A stretch of DNA of 64,000 nt, taken from NCBI RefSeq assembly GCF_015330165.1, contig NZ_JADDXT010000002.1:2044504-2108503 (forward strand), read 5' to 3'. A program made the position numbers and the translations under genes. The notes under the pieces are model-generated. The model had not been told where the DNA came from, ran no database searches, and was given only the letters and a program-made list of their open reading frames with translations. The DNA comes from Zobellia roscoffensis. Lineage in GTDB: Bacteria; Bacteroidota; Bacteroidia; Flavobacteriales; Flavobacteriaceae. Numbering within the stretch: the first letter of the stretch is position 1; every line of letters starts with the position of its first letter. This document shows positions 24,703 to 32,927 of the stretch, piece by piece.

Positions 24703-25584
24703 ATGCAACATTCAAAGAATAAAATTGAGCAGTACCATTTGCATAAAATGCACCCTCGGAAGCTTCAGTTTGAGCTGTACGACTTAAATGCGTATAGGAA
24801 AAAAAGTGGCGATTTAGCTGCCGTGCCCCACTCGCATAGTTACTATCAAATTATATGGTTCTTTAATGAAGGGGGGACGCATGCGGTAGATTTTAAGAAG
24901 TATGATGTAAAGAAGAACACGGTACTTTTTGTTACTAAAGATCAAGTACATGCTTTTGATGATAATGAAGATGTGCAGGGTTGGCTTATTCATTTTAACG
25001 AAAGCTTTTTTAAACATACAGATGTAGATATGTTTCTGAAATTCAACATTTTTCACATGTTGGATAAACCTTGTTATACTATTGAAAAGGGAGTTCTTAG
25101 CGTTGCATCAACTTATATCACTTTAATACAGCGTGAATTGGAACAGCGTGATAGGTTTGGATATGAAGATATTATCCGTTTTTTATTGAAGTCCTTTTTA
25201 ATTCAATTGGAACGCATTCATCAAAAAAATGATAGTGAGCCTATTCAACTTAATAGTCTCTATGAAAGGCAGTTTTTTGAATTTAAAGAACTAATAGAGA
25301 AACATTTTAAAGAAGGTCTATCAGTAGCGGATTATGCTGGTTTACTGCATATTTCCTCCAAAACATTAGCTACACTTTCCAATTCGGTTGTAGGTAAGTC
25401 TCCTTCCCAAGTTATTGCTGAACGAACCATATTAGAGGCCAAACGTCTTGTGAGGTTCACGGGATTACAAATCAATGAAATTGCATTTAGATTGGGGTTT
25501 GAAGATGCATCGTATTTTGTAAAATACTTTAAAAGACACCTAGGGAAATCTCCTAAAAGTTATCGCCAAAGTCAATTTACTTGA
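24703..25584 (+). CDS. AraC-family transcriptional regulator
   Basis: The 293-residue protein has an N-terminal cupin-like sensor (HSHSYYQIIWFF, about 43-54) and a C-terminal pair of helix-turn-helix motifs (LSVADYAGLLHISSKTL and LQINEIAFRLGFEDASYFVKYFKRHLGKSP). It lies 65 bases after the amine oxidase on the same strand and may control that operon. The ligand is unknown. Confidence 0.88.
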   Translation: MQHSKNKIEQYHLHKMHPRKLQFELYDLNAYRKKSGDLAAVPHSHSYYQIIWFFNEGGTHAVDFKKYDVKKNTVLFVTKDQVHAFDDNEDVQGWLIHFNESFFKHTDVDMFLKFNIFHMLDKPCYTIEKGVLSVASTYITLIQRELEQRDRFGYEDIIRFLLKSFLIQLERIHQKNDSEPIQLNSLYERQFFEFKELIEKHFKEGLSVADYAGLLHISSKTLATLSNSVVGKSPSQVIAERTILEAKRLVRFTGLQINEIAFRLGFEDASYFVKYFKRHLGKSPKSYRQSQFT

Positions 25585-25640
25585 TTAATTGGTTAAAAAA
25601 TAGACTGTTGAAGAAATCGTTAACTAAATTGTTCTAGGTC

Positions 25641-25672
25641 TTGTTATTTTGTCTGTGGGTTCTTTAATTTTG
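25641..25672 (+). promoter_or_regulatory. Possible promoter before the amidase gene
   Basis: TAATTTTG (25665-25672) matches TAnnTTTG, with TTG at 25641-25643 after a 21-base spacer. An ATG six bases downstream opens a seven-codon ORF (MVFRHCF). The leader also has a hairpin TTAGTAG/CTACTAA (25713-25729). Confidence 0.4.
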
Positions 25673-25762
25673 TATCACATGGTTTTTAGGCATTGTTTTT
25701 GATTTTCTGGGATTAGTAGGTTCTACTAAGCAGATGTTCATTTGGTTTTGATACAGTTTTTG

Positions 25763-26836
25763 ATGAAGTACATTTTTTCTTATCGTTTTAGGGCAGTTGG
25801 TCTTTTGGTCGTTGCCATTAGTTTCACTATGTCGGCTTTTTCTCAGGATACCATTCATACGGTTGTTGCAGAAAGAGGGGATGGTATACTTTCACTATTA
25901 AGAAAGCAAGGGGTTAACCCATATGACCATTATGATGATTTTATATCCATGAATATTGAGAATCTGCGGGATAGCGTTCATTTGTATGCAGGACGAACCT
26001 ATAAAATCCCAAATGCAAATCTTGATACGGTTGAGGTTGTGGATTCTATCCAAAGGAAAACAAAGGAAATTAAAAAAATTGAAGGGAAGCGCTATGCTAT
26101 TTTTGGAAAAGGGCATGAAACGGTTATACCCAATAGTGAGAAGCTAAAAGATGCGGTCTATTACTTAGTTTCTGGTCATGGAGGTCCTGACCCTGGGGCA
26201 ATGGCTACCTACGGGGGTAAATCAATTGCTGAAGACGAATATGCATATGATATTACGTTACGCCTTGCTAAAGAGCTATTGTCCCATGGCGCTAGGGTTT
26301 ACATTATCATAAGAGATGAAAATGATGGTATAAGAGATGAGCGCATTTTGGAAATAGATCATGATGAGGTTGCTTATCCTAATAAGAGAATTCCATTAAA
26401 TCAGGTGGCGCGCTTAAAGCAACGTGTAGATATTGTAAACAATTTGCATAGAAAAAATAGAGGAAAATACCAGCGTTTAATAGTTACGCATATTGATAGC
26501 CGTAGTGTAGGGCAGAATATAGATGTGTTTTTCTATCACCATGAAAAGAGCAGAAACGGTAAAAAGTTGGCGGAGAGCATACATAAGACCTTTCTAAAGA
26601 AATATAAAAAGTATCAGCCTAACCGTACCTATTCAGGGACTTTTGAAGATAGGACGTCTTTGTATTTGGTAAAAAAAACGCATCCTGCTATGACTTTTAT
26701 TGAAGTTGGAAATATACAGAACAAGAAAGACCAAAGACGTATTCTTGAGCCCGAAAACCGACAAGCATTAGCGAAATGGATTAGCGAAGGTGTTCTGTTA
26801 GATTACGAACTGGGTGAAATAGGCCCAATTCGCTAA
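25763..26836 (+). CDS. N-acetylmuramoyl-L-alanine amidase with an N-terminal LysM-like region
   Basis: I chose the ATG at 25763, which opens a signal peptide ending SAFSQ; the frame from 25742 uses TTG. An N-terminal region resembles a LysM-type wall-binding module (GILSLLRKQG...LYAGRTYKIP). The amidase_3 domain has the zinc ligands in VSGHGGPDPG, AEDEYAYDI and VTHIDSR, and the catalytic Glu in FIEVGN. It cleaves peptide stems from peptidoglycan in the periplasm. The stop overlaps the convergent glycosyltransferase stop by four bases. Confidence 0.85.
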   Translation: MKYIFSYRFRAVGLLVVAISFTMSAFSQDTIHTVVAERGDGILSLLRKQGVNPYDHYDDFISMNIENLRDSVHLYAGRTYKIPNANLDTVEVVDSIQRKTKEIKKIEGKRYAIFGKGHETVIPNSEKLKDAVYYLVSGHGGPDPGAMATYGGKSIAEDEYAYDITLRLAKELLSHGARVYIIIRDENDGIRDERILEIDHDEVAYPNKRIPLNQVARLKQRVDIVNNLHRKNRGKYQRLIVTHIDSRSVGQNIDVFFYHHEKSRNGKKLAESIHKTFLKKYKKYQPNRTYSGTFEDRTSLYLVKKTHPAMTFIEVGNIQNKKDQRRILEPENRQALAKWISEGVLLDYELGEIGPIR

Positions 26837-27537
26837 ACCGAAATTTTTCGTTTGTAATAGTCGTACAACTGGTCTGGTCCTGCGCCCAAATAATTTTTAA
26901 GGTGCATCATTCCAAAATGATACTGTAACTTGACCATACCCCTTTCTTCATATCTTCTGGCCGAGGTTTTTACGTGTCTGGGTAAAATTTTAAAGAATGT
27001 GTTTTTATACAATCTTCCTATGAATTCATTGTCTTCATAAACCACATAGTCTTCGTTAAAGCCGCCAGAAGAATTAAATAGCTGTTTTGTAATAAACAGA
27101 GATTGGTCACCTCCTCTACAAAGTTGATGGTTAACTCTAGTAAACCATGCAAAAAAGTTTAAGAAGTGACTATTGCTATCAAATTTCATCTGAAAACAAC
27201 CTGTTTGGTAACCGTTTCCCACCGCATCTATAATAGATTGGTCAAAATCTTTGGGAGGTAAAGTGTCTGCATGTAAAAAGTAAAGAATACTACCTTTTGC
27301 ATTTTTGGCACCATAATTTAATTGTTTGGCCCTGCCTTTGGTTGAGTGAATAACCTTTGCCCCGGATTTTTCCGCAATTGACACGGTATGATCTGCACTC
27401 CCACCATCAACAATCAATATTTCATTGATATTTGTAGGGGAGCTGTTCGCGGTTAAGTAATTGATTGTTTCAGCAATACCATGTGCTTCGTTCAATACCG
27501 GAATTACAATGCTTATTTGGAGTTTATTTTTTCTCAT
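26833..27537 (-). CDS. TIGR04283-type GT2 transferase (rSAM/selenodomain-associated, arsenosugar type)
   Basis: The 234-residue GT2 starts ISIVIPVLNEAHGIAETI, with VDGGSADHT, TKGRAKQLNYGAKNAKG and FLHADTLPP as donor and metal-binding segments. These match the family named transferase 2, rSAM/selenodomain-associated, later linked with arsenosugar biosynthesis. It overlaps the DUF547 gene by 14 bases. The family assignment is from memory of its motifs, not a search. Confidence 0.75.
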   Translation of the reverse strand: MRKNKLQISIVIPVLNEAHGIAETINYLTANSSPTNINEILIVDGGSADHTVSIAEKSGAKVIHSTKGRAKQLNYGAKNAKGSILYFLHADTLPPKDFDQSIIDAVGNGYQTGCFQMKFDSNSHFLNFFAWFTRVNHQLCRGGDQSLFITKQLFNSSGGFNEDYVVYEDNEFIGRLYKNTFFKILPRHVKTSARRYEERGMVKLQYHFGMMHLKNYLGAGPDQLYDYYKRKISV

Positions 27538-28294
27538 TCAAACTCCAGTCATATGTAACGTATTCAATTTTAGCCTTAGAGTTTATTTCCGTTTGGCTAT
27601 ATTTTTTGATATAATCGATAAGACTTCCGTTTTCGGTAAAATCCTTTTTATACCATTTAAAAATATTCGAAAGCTGTAATTTTTCTTTAGAAAGAATATT
27701 TCTGGTAGGGTCATTTACAAAGTCTTCGGAAGCTTTCTGCAACTGACTCTCTAGTTTTGAGACCGTATATGCTTCGTTTAGCAATTTGGGACAAGAAAAA
27801 GAAGCACAGTTTATAGCAAAATGAATACGGGGCTCATCCATTTTACGGAGAATTTTATGCTCAATATCACCTAGAGAAAAAGTTTCTTCTCCAATTTTCA
27901 CCCATTCTTTACCCCAAGGGTTCTTTATGTCTTTAATGCTTTTTGTGGGATAGTTGTTTAAAATTAACTGTACCGTTGCTGCATTATAGAGGTTAATGTA
28001 ATAGGCCAAACCTTCTTCTTTGGACCAAGTTTCGGATGGTATGGTATTCCCTAGATAATCTAAATATGAACTAAGCGCGTCTTGGTCTGTTTTAAAACCT
28101 TTGTAATCTACATTGCCAGAGTCGTCTACATATTTTTTTAAAAGAGAATTCCAGGAACTGTGGTCTAAAACTTTGTTTTGGGCGTTTCCCGTAAATTGAT
28201 GTATGGGCATTTCTTTCCCTCCAAAAAGAGAAAAAAGTCCCGCTAAGGAAAATAGTGATAAAATTGTCATTTTAGCCATTAGTTTAAATTGCAT
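27524..28294 (-). CDS. DUF547 protein (second of two)
   Basis: The 256-residue protein has an N-terminal hydrophobic export segment (about 9-25). DUF547 landmarks are YYINLYNAATVQLILNNYP (about 98-116), LGDIEHKILRK and the cysteine pair NCASFSCP (C163, C168, again C-x4-C-P). It shares architecture with the copy at 15545 and also ends in a YVTYDWSLNE-type tail (compare YYPYDWTLNE). Biochemistry is unknown. It is likely exported. Confidence 0.85.
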   Translation of the reverse strand: MQFKLMAKMTILSLFSLAGLFSLFGGKEMPIHQFTGNAQNKVLDHSSWNSLLKKYVDDSGNVDYKGFKTDQDALSSYLDYLGNTIPSETWSKEEGLAYYINLYNAATVQLILNNYPTKSIKDIKNPWGKEWVKIGEETFSLGDIEHKILRKMDEPRIHFAINCASFSCPKLLNEAYTVSKLESQLQKASEDFVNDPTRNILSKEKLQLSNIFKWYKKDFTENGSLIDYIKKYSQTEINSKAKIEYVTYDWSLNEKK

Positions 28295-28388
28295 AGGGTT
28301 TGGTATCTAACAATAAGTAGTACGATAACTCAAAAACTTACAATTAAGTATTCTTCCTAATTTCTAATGCAAACAAAGATTAACGGTT

Positions 28389-29204
28389 TTACAAGGTCTT
28401 AATCAATTCTCTAAAAAGCTTCACCATTTTTGGCTCTGCGGTTTCTGCCGTTTCAATGATTCGCTGTATGTCTACGCTTTTTAGATTGTCCGGGTCACAT
28501 TCATCCGTAATTACGGAAACGGCAACTATGGGCAGATTTAAGTGGTTTGCTACAATTACCTCAGGTACTGTGCTCATTCCAACCGCATCGGCGCCAATGA
28601 TTTTTAGCATTCGGTATTCTGCCTTGGTTTCTAATTGTGGGCCTACTACTGAAGCATAAACACCTCCGTGCAGGGTAATATCCTCTTTTTGGGCAATTGC
28701 AAGTAGGCTTTTGCGCATAGGAACATCATAGGGTTCGGACATGTCCGTGAAACGGTCGCCAAATTTTCCTACACCTTTAAAAGCAAGCGGAGAGCCGCCT
28801 TGAAGGTTGATATGGTCTTCAATGAGCATTAAATCCCCTTCTTTATAATCTAGGTTAATGGCTCCGGCGGCATTGGAAATGAACAGTTTTTTTATGCCCA
28901 GTTGGTGCATCACACGAATAGGGTACGTGATATCTAGAAAATCATAACCTTCATATAGATGGAAGCGCCCTTGCATGACCACGGCCTTTTTGCCTTCTAT
29001 AGTACCATAAATGAGTTTTCCAGAGTGAAATTCTACGGTAGCCAGCGGAAAAAAAGGAATATGGTTGTAATGCGCCTCAATAGGGTCCTCTATCTGTTCT
29101 GCTAGTTTGCCTAGACCGGTACCTAGTACAATACCAATTTCTGGCGTATCAAAACCCTTGCTCTGTAGGTAGGCAACGGATTCATTTAATTGCTTTTGTA
29201 TCAT
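28389..29204 (-). CDS. Purine nucleoside phosphorylase
   Basis: The 271-residue trimeric-type PNP has EIGIVLGTGLGKL (phosphate loop), GRFHLYEGYD, ISNAAGAIN, GPQLETKAEYRMLKIIGADAVGMSTVPEVIVA and the purine-site segment VITDECDP. It phosphorolyses purine nucleosides to base and ribose-1-phosphate. The start overlaps the TIGR04282 gene by four bases (ATGA), which ties it to that pathway rather than to general purine salvage. A 5'-modified adenosine as substrate is an inference. Confidence 0.88.
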   Translation of the reverse strand: MIQKQLNESVAYLQSKGFDTPEIGIVLGTGLGKLAEQIEDPIEAHYNHIPFFPLATVEFHSGKLIYGTIEGKKAVVMQGRFHLYEGYDFLDITYPIRVMHQLGIKKLFISNAAGAINLDYKEGDLMLIEDHINLQGGSPLAFKGVGKFGDRFTDMSEPYDVPMRKSLLAIAQKEDITLHGGVYASVVGPQLETKAEYRMLKIIGADAVGMSTVPEVIVANHLNLPIVAVSVITDECDPDNLKSVDIQRIIETAETAEPKMVKLFRELIKTL

Positions 29205-29878
29205 GTTTTAATGTGTTTTAAATAGGGCTGAAAAGCTTCAACGTCCTTAATATCCTCGTAAATATCAACATCGTTTCGCTCTTCTAAAATATGATATTTT
29301 TCGTTTTTTAAATCGTTTAAGGTGTCGGCAAGGACAGTTTCGTTCCCCCAATTTTTTTGAACGAATAACTCTGGTTTAAAGCGGTTCATGCCCAGAAGAT
29401 AATACCCGCCGTCTTCAGCTGGCCCAATTACAAAATCGTTTTTCTTTAATTCCGAAAAAGCATTTTGGAGGTCGTCTTGGTCCAGGTCAAACATATCGCT
29501 GCCAATAACAATGATTCGCTCATAGCCGGAAGCAAATCCGTCTTGAAAGGCCTTTGCCATGCGAATGCCCAAATCATTGCCTTGCTGTAATCTTTTGTCG
29601 AATATACTCGGGTTCCATATGTCGTCCGCCCAAATTTCTTCGGAATACCAAACCTGTTTTGCTGCGCTTAGATTTTTTGTAATCTCTACCGTATGATTTA
29701 GTAGAAATTTATATATGTCTAAAGCTACTTCATTACCAACAGTCGCTGCCAACCGGGTTTTGCACTTGCCCAATTGTGGGTTTCGCGTAAAAATGAGCAA
29801 TAGATTTTTTGAAGCTACATTGGTATAGTTTACCGTGGCGGCTTCTTTTTGTTTTTCTTTAGGGGTTATAAAACTCAA
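29201..29878 (-). CDS. TIGR04282-type transferase (rSAM/selenodomain-associated, arsenosugar type), TTG start
   Basis: The 225-residue GT-A-like protein has LLLIFTRNPQLGKCKTRLAATVG, IVIGSDMFDL and IGPAEDGGYYLLGMNRF. These fit the family called transferase 1, rSAM/selenodomain-associated, later linked with arsenosugars. No ATG is available upstream of the fold, so the TTG at 29878 is the best start. It overlaps the PNP gene by four bases. Confidence 0.78.
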   Translation of the reverse strand: MSFITPKEKQKEAATVNYTNVASKNLLLIFTRNPQLGKCKTRLAATVGNEVALDIYKFLLNHTVEITKNLSAAKQVWYSEEIWADDIWNPSIFDKRLQQGNDLGIRMAKAFQDGFASGYERIIVIGSDMFDLDQDDLQNAFSELKKNDFVIGPAEDGGYYLLGMNRFKPELFVQKNWGNETVLADTLNDLKNEKYHILEERNDVDIYEDIKDVEAFQPYLKHIKT

Positions 29879-29938
29879 ATGATTATTTTTTTAGAATTTG
29901 TCGCCAAAACAGGGCATCTATTACGGACTCAAATGAAA

Positions 29939-30430
29939 CTAGTACACTTTTTCTCCTGTTTTAAGTAGTTTCCCCCAATGTTTATTGAAAGCATGTACAC
30001 GCTCGGTTTCGTTTCCTATGGTGTCATAAACGGGAAGCCCTTCGTTTTTCCATTCAAAAATGCCTCCGTATAGATTTTTTACATTGGTGTAGCCTGCTTT
30101 TTCCAATTTCTCACCAATATTTTCGGAACGGACCCCAATAGAACAGTAAACGACAATTTCACTGTCTTTATTTTGGACTTTCTGAACAACGGAATCCAGC
30201 TGAAAAGTATCATAACCCACCCAGATAGCATCTTTTAAATGGCTCACCTCGTATTCGGCCTTCTCGCGGGCATCTAATAATATAGGGCCTGTGGTAGAGT
30301 CAAGAGCTGTTACGTGAATATAATCAACAGATTCTTTGTTCAGCTTTTTTAAGGTTTTATCGATTTTACTTTGAGAAAAAGAAACCGAAGCAATACAGAG
30401 AAATAGAATTGTGGATAATTTTGTTTTCAT
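29939..30430 (-). CDS. Secreted single-domain rhodanese
   Basis: The 163-residue protein has a signal peptide (MKTKLSTILFLCIASVSFSQ) and one rhodanese domain with LLDAREKAEYEVSHLKDAIWVGY and the active-site loop VVYCSIGVRS (C96). Periplasmic rhodaneses move sulfane sulfur or, by analogy, other soft atoms. It lies in the run between the ADP-ribosylglycohydrolase and TIGR04282 genes. Confidence 0.85.
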   Translation of the reverse strand: MKTKLSTILFLCIASVSFSQSKIDKTLKKLNKESVDYIHVTALDSTTGPILLDAREKAEYEVSHLKDAIWVGYDTFQLDSVVQKVQNKDSEIVVYCSIGVRSENIGEKLEKAGYTNVKNLYGGIFEWKNEGLPVYDTIGNETERVHAFNKHWGKLLKTGEKVY

Positions 30431-30505
30431 GGCAATTAAACTTGAAGCACAGAAACAAAGATAAGATTAATATCAGCTGCAGTTGTTAAGTCAAAACTAA
30501 GAGTT

Positions 30506-31801
30506 TTAAAATTCCATATGCTTTTTTGCAACCATTTCACGAGCCAGGGCTTCAAGGTCAATGCCCATATTTTCTTTGTTGACTTTCAGGGCTTGGGTGC
30601 GGAGCGTTACGGGTAGGTTGGAATATCCGTCTTTTGCGCCTAGAATCATACCGGCCACAGCAGCAACGGTGTCATTATCTCTTCCGTAGTTGACGATAAA
30701 TTGCAAGGTCTTTTCAAAATCACCTTCGCCGTATTGTAGTGCGGTAACAAGAATTTGCCAGATTTCCCCAGAGTGAAAAGGAATGGCTTTTTCGTTTTTT
30801 TCTAAAAATTGATAGGCCATTTCTTGACGCGTCCAATCTTTATGGCTCCCTTGAAACCCTTCAGGGATTTTAAAAGTAATGCTGTCTTTAGGCGTTAAGG
30901 TATCGGCTAAGACAAGTTGCTTCAGTGCAAGTACTTTTTTAACGGAGGCGTCTGTCATGTCATAAGCAATACGACCGACCAGCCGACTGTCCTGATAACG
31001 CAAAGGGTCTACAAAAGTTGCCGTGTTAATAATAGAGTCAATGTTTTTAGTGCGAAGTGCCATATGTGTCATTGCCGAAACCAAGGCCGAAATATCCTTA
31101 GCGTACCCTATATCGAACAAAGTATGATTATAAGCCAATGTATATGCGTTTTCGGGAGAATTACTGATTAGCCCAAACATAGGCGTGTATAATTGTCCTG
31201 CGCAGGACATTTCACCGCCGTAAAAACGATTCATCGCTTTTAAATAAGAGTCCGTATCTTTTTCGTAAGCCATACTTACACGCGCCCATTCTTTGATCCA
31301 GTCTATTTTTTCAATCTGCGTATCTAAAAAATCGGTTTCGGGTATGGTGCCATTGTCATTTATACTCTTTGTTAGGGAGGCATAATAATCAGTTATAAAA
31401 TTGGCAAAGTTAGGAGCGTTTAAATCTCCCTTGTTCTGGGATAGATACTTTACCATGGCGTATTTCCAACGGGTGTCATCCGTAGTGGCACCGGCAATAA
31501 GGTTGTGCCCCCAAGTGCCTTCGGGAGATTGTTGGCGAACGGCAGGAGTAAGTGTTGTAATGTAGCCGTATTTAAGTTGAATATCTTTTCTAGACCACAT
31601 TTCTGTAGACGCTCCCATGGCATCGCCAATTGCAGAGCCTACAAGCGCACCTAAAACCTTATCATAATATTCCTTTTCAGAAAGATGTAAAGTGTCTGAG
31701 GTGTACGTGGTTTTAGTTGGTGCCGGTATATCTATTGAGGTCGTGGATTCTTTGCATGCCATGGCTGCAAAAATCATAAGGCAGGCTAATAACCGTTTCA
31801 T
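30506..31801 (-). CDS. ADP-ribosylglycohydrolase-family lipoprotein
   Basis: The 431-residue protein has a lipoprotein signal (MKRLLACLMIFAAMAC, lipobox C16). The domain has GALVGSAIGDAMGASTE (about 51-67), GATTDDTRW (metal-binding Asp pair about D108-D109) and NYGRDNDTVAAVAGMILGA near the end. These are the metal-site motifs of the ADP-ribosyl-glycohydrolase fold, which cleaves ADP-ribose or ribosyl N- or O-glycosidic bonds. Export as a lipoprotein is unusual, since most studied members are cytoplasmic. The start overlaps the kinase gene stop by four bases. Confidence 0.8.
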   Translation of the reverse strand: MKRLLACLMIFAAMACKESTTSIDIPAPTKTTYTSDTLHLSEKEYYDKVLGALVGSAIGDAMGASTEMWSRKDIQLKYGYITTLTPAVRQQSPEGTWGHNLIAGATTDDTRWKYAMVKYLSQNKGDLNAPNFANFITDYYASLTKSINDNGTIPETDFLDTQIEKIDWIKEWARVSMAYEKDTDSYLKAMNRFYGGEMSCAGQLYTPMFGLISNSPENAYTLAYNHTLFDIGYAKDISALVSAMTHMALRTKNIDSIINTATFVDPLRYQDSRLVGRIAYDMTDASVKKVLALKQLVLADTLTPKDSITFKIPEGFQGSHKDWTRQEMAYQFLEKNEKAIPFHSGEIWQILVTALQYGEGDFEKTLQFIVNYGRDNDTVAAVAGMILGAKDGYSNLPVTLRTQALKVNKENMGIDLEALAREMVAKKHMEF

Positions 31802-32790
31802 GGAGCTAAAATAAGTTTACGAGCTTTTTTTAGGAGCTTGCTTTTTTCTTTTAGTGTACGGTCTAGGGGTAATTGGGCAAGCCCAATTAAGCGTCTCATG
31901 ATTTCTATTCCTGCCATTTGGGACATAAGTTCTAGATCTGCATCACCTTGGTAAGCGGCATGAATACGTTTCATGTAGCCTTTTTTTCCGGTTGCCATAA
32001 TGATATGCGCCGCCATAACGCCTAAGTCAAATTCCGGGAAACCTACAAAACCAAATTCAGGGTCTATGATGTAAAGATTTTCTGCTTCGGTCATCCAGCT
32101 TCCAGGGTAGTAATCGCCATGCAATAAGGTGTTTCCGGGTTCTAAATATTTTTTTCCGACCTTTTTTACTATTTTTTTTATTTTCTTATCCTTCTTGAAC
32201 TGTAGAGATAGCTCTTGTAGCCCTAGTTGCACGTCATCTAATTGAAATCCGTTATCCTCTAAAAATGGAAGTTCAAAAATATGTTGGTGGTTTAGTTTGC
32301 GCATTTCCATATTCTCAGGAAAGTTGCTCGAAACTTTTTTACGGTGAATAAGGCCTAAAATAAAAATCAACCGGTCTAATTGCCTATTTGAAATGGCTTG
32401 TTTGTGATAGATATAGACCATGTCTTCACAATGGCCTAAATCTTCTAGCAGTAATAGATTCTCAAAAGCATCAAACCCAATAATTTTTGGAACGTGGGCA
32501 TGAACGGCATTATCTCTAACTGCCTGATAAAATTGTTTTTCCACCGCAATACGGTTCACCGGTGCTTTGATTTGTTGGTATTTCTGTACGTAGGGGCGAG
32601 ATTGTTTTAAGATAAAAGAGCGCTGGTCCGTTATGATGCGAAGTACCACATTCATATTGCCGTCGCCAGGCTTCTCTACGGCCGTTATTTTCTCAGCGGG
32701 ATTTAACCATTCTTTGGATAGTAGATAATTTTGAAGCTCTTCTAGAGAGGTGTTGGCATCTATTATAGTCAAAACAGTAGTTTTATGCAA
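31798..32790 (-). CDS. Methylthioribose-kinase-like phosphotransferase, TTG start
   Basis: The 330-residue protein has the protein-kinase-like APH fold. The segments PGDGNMNVVLRI (41-52), FILKQSRPYV (Lys62), LLHGDYYPGS (222-231), IIDPEFGFVGFPEFDLG (241-257) and EIMRRLIGLAQLPLD (296-310) line up with MtnK rather than with aminoglycoside or choline kinases. MtnK has HGDLHTGS where this has HGDYYPGS. It probably phosphorylates a 5-substituted ribose or similar sugar. No in-frame ATG precedes the fold; TTG at 32790 or 32772 must serve. It begins 15 bases past the tRNA terminator. Confidence 0.72.
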   Translation of the reverse strand: MHKTTVLTIIDANTSLEELQNYLLSKEWLNPAEKITAVEKPGDGNMNVVLRIITDQRSFILKQSRPYVQKYQQIKAPVNRIAVEKQFYQAVRDNAVHAHVPKIIGFDAFENLLLLEDLGHCEDMVYIYHKQAISNRQLDRLIFILGLIHRKKVSSNFPENMEMRKLNHQHIFELPFLEDNGFQLDDVQLGLQELSLQFKKDKKIKKIVKKVGKKYLEPGNTLLHGDYYPGSWMTEAENLYIIDPEFGFVGFPEFDLGVMAAHIIMATGKKGYMKRIHAAYQGDADLELMSQMAGIEIMRRLIGLAQLPLDRTLKEKSKLLKKARKLILAP

Positions 32791-32804
32791 TATAGCCTAA
32801 AAAC

Positions 32805-32835
32805 AAAAAAATCCTTACAGATGTAAGGATTTTTT
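32805..32835 (-). terminator. Terminator of tRNA-Phe
   Basis: A perfect 8-bp stem ATCCTTAC/GTAAGGAT (32811-32818, 32823-32830) with loop AGAT is flanked by A6 and T5. On the minus strand it follows the tRNA within a few bases and ends in six T residues. It lies only 15 bases before the next minus-strand gene. Confidence 0.88.
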
Positions 32836-32836
32836 G

Positions 32837-32909
32837 TGGTGCCTCCAGGAATCGAACCAGGGACACATGGATTTTCAGTCCATTGCTCTACCAACTGAGC
32901 TAAGGCACC
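32837..32909 (-). tRNA. tRNA-Phe (anticodon GAA)
   Basis: The minus strand reads as a 73-base cloverleaf. The acceptor stem is GGTGCCT/AGGCACC with discriminator A, followed by a D-arm with AGCTCAGTTGGTAGAGC. The anticodon stem and loop GGACTGAAAATCC give GAA, and the T-arm has GGTTCGATTCC. CCA is not encoded, as is usual in this phylum. Confidence 0.97.
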
Positions 32910-32927
32910 ATACCCGTTTGCGGGGTG

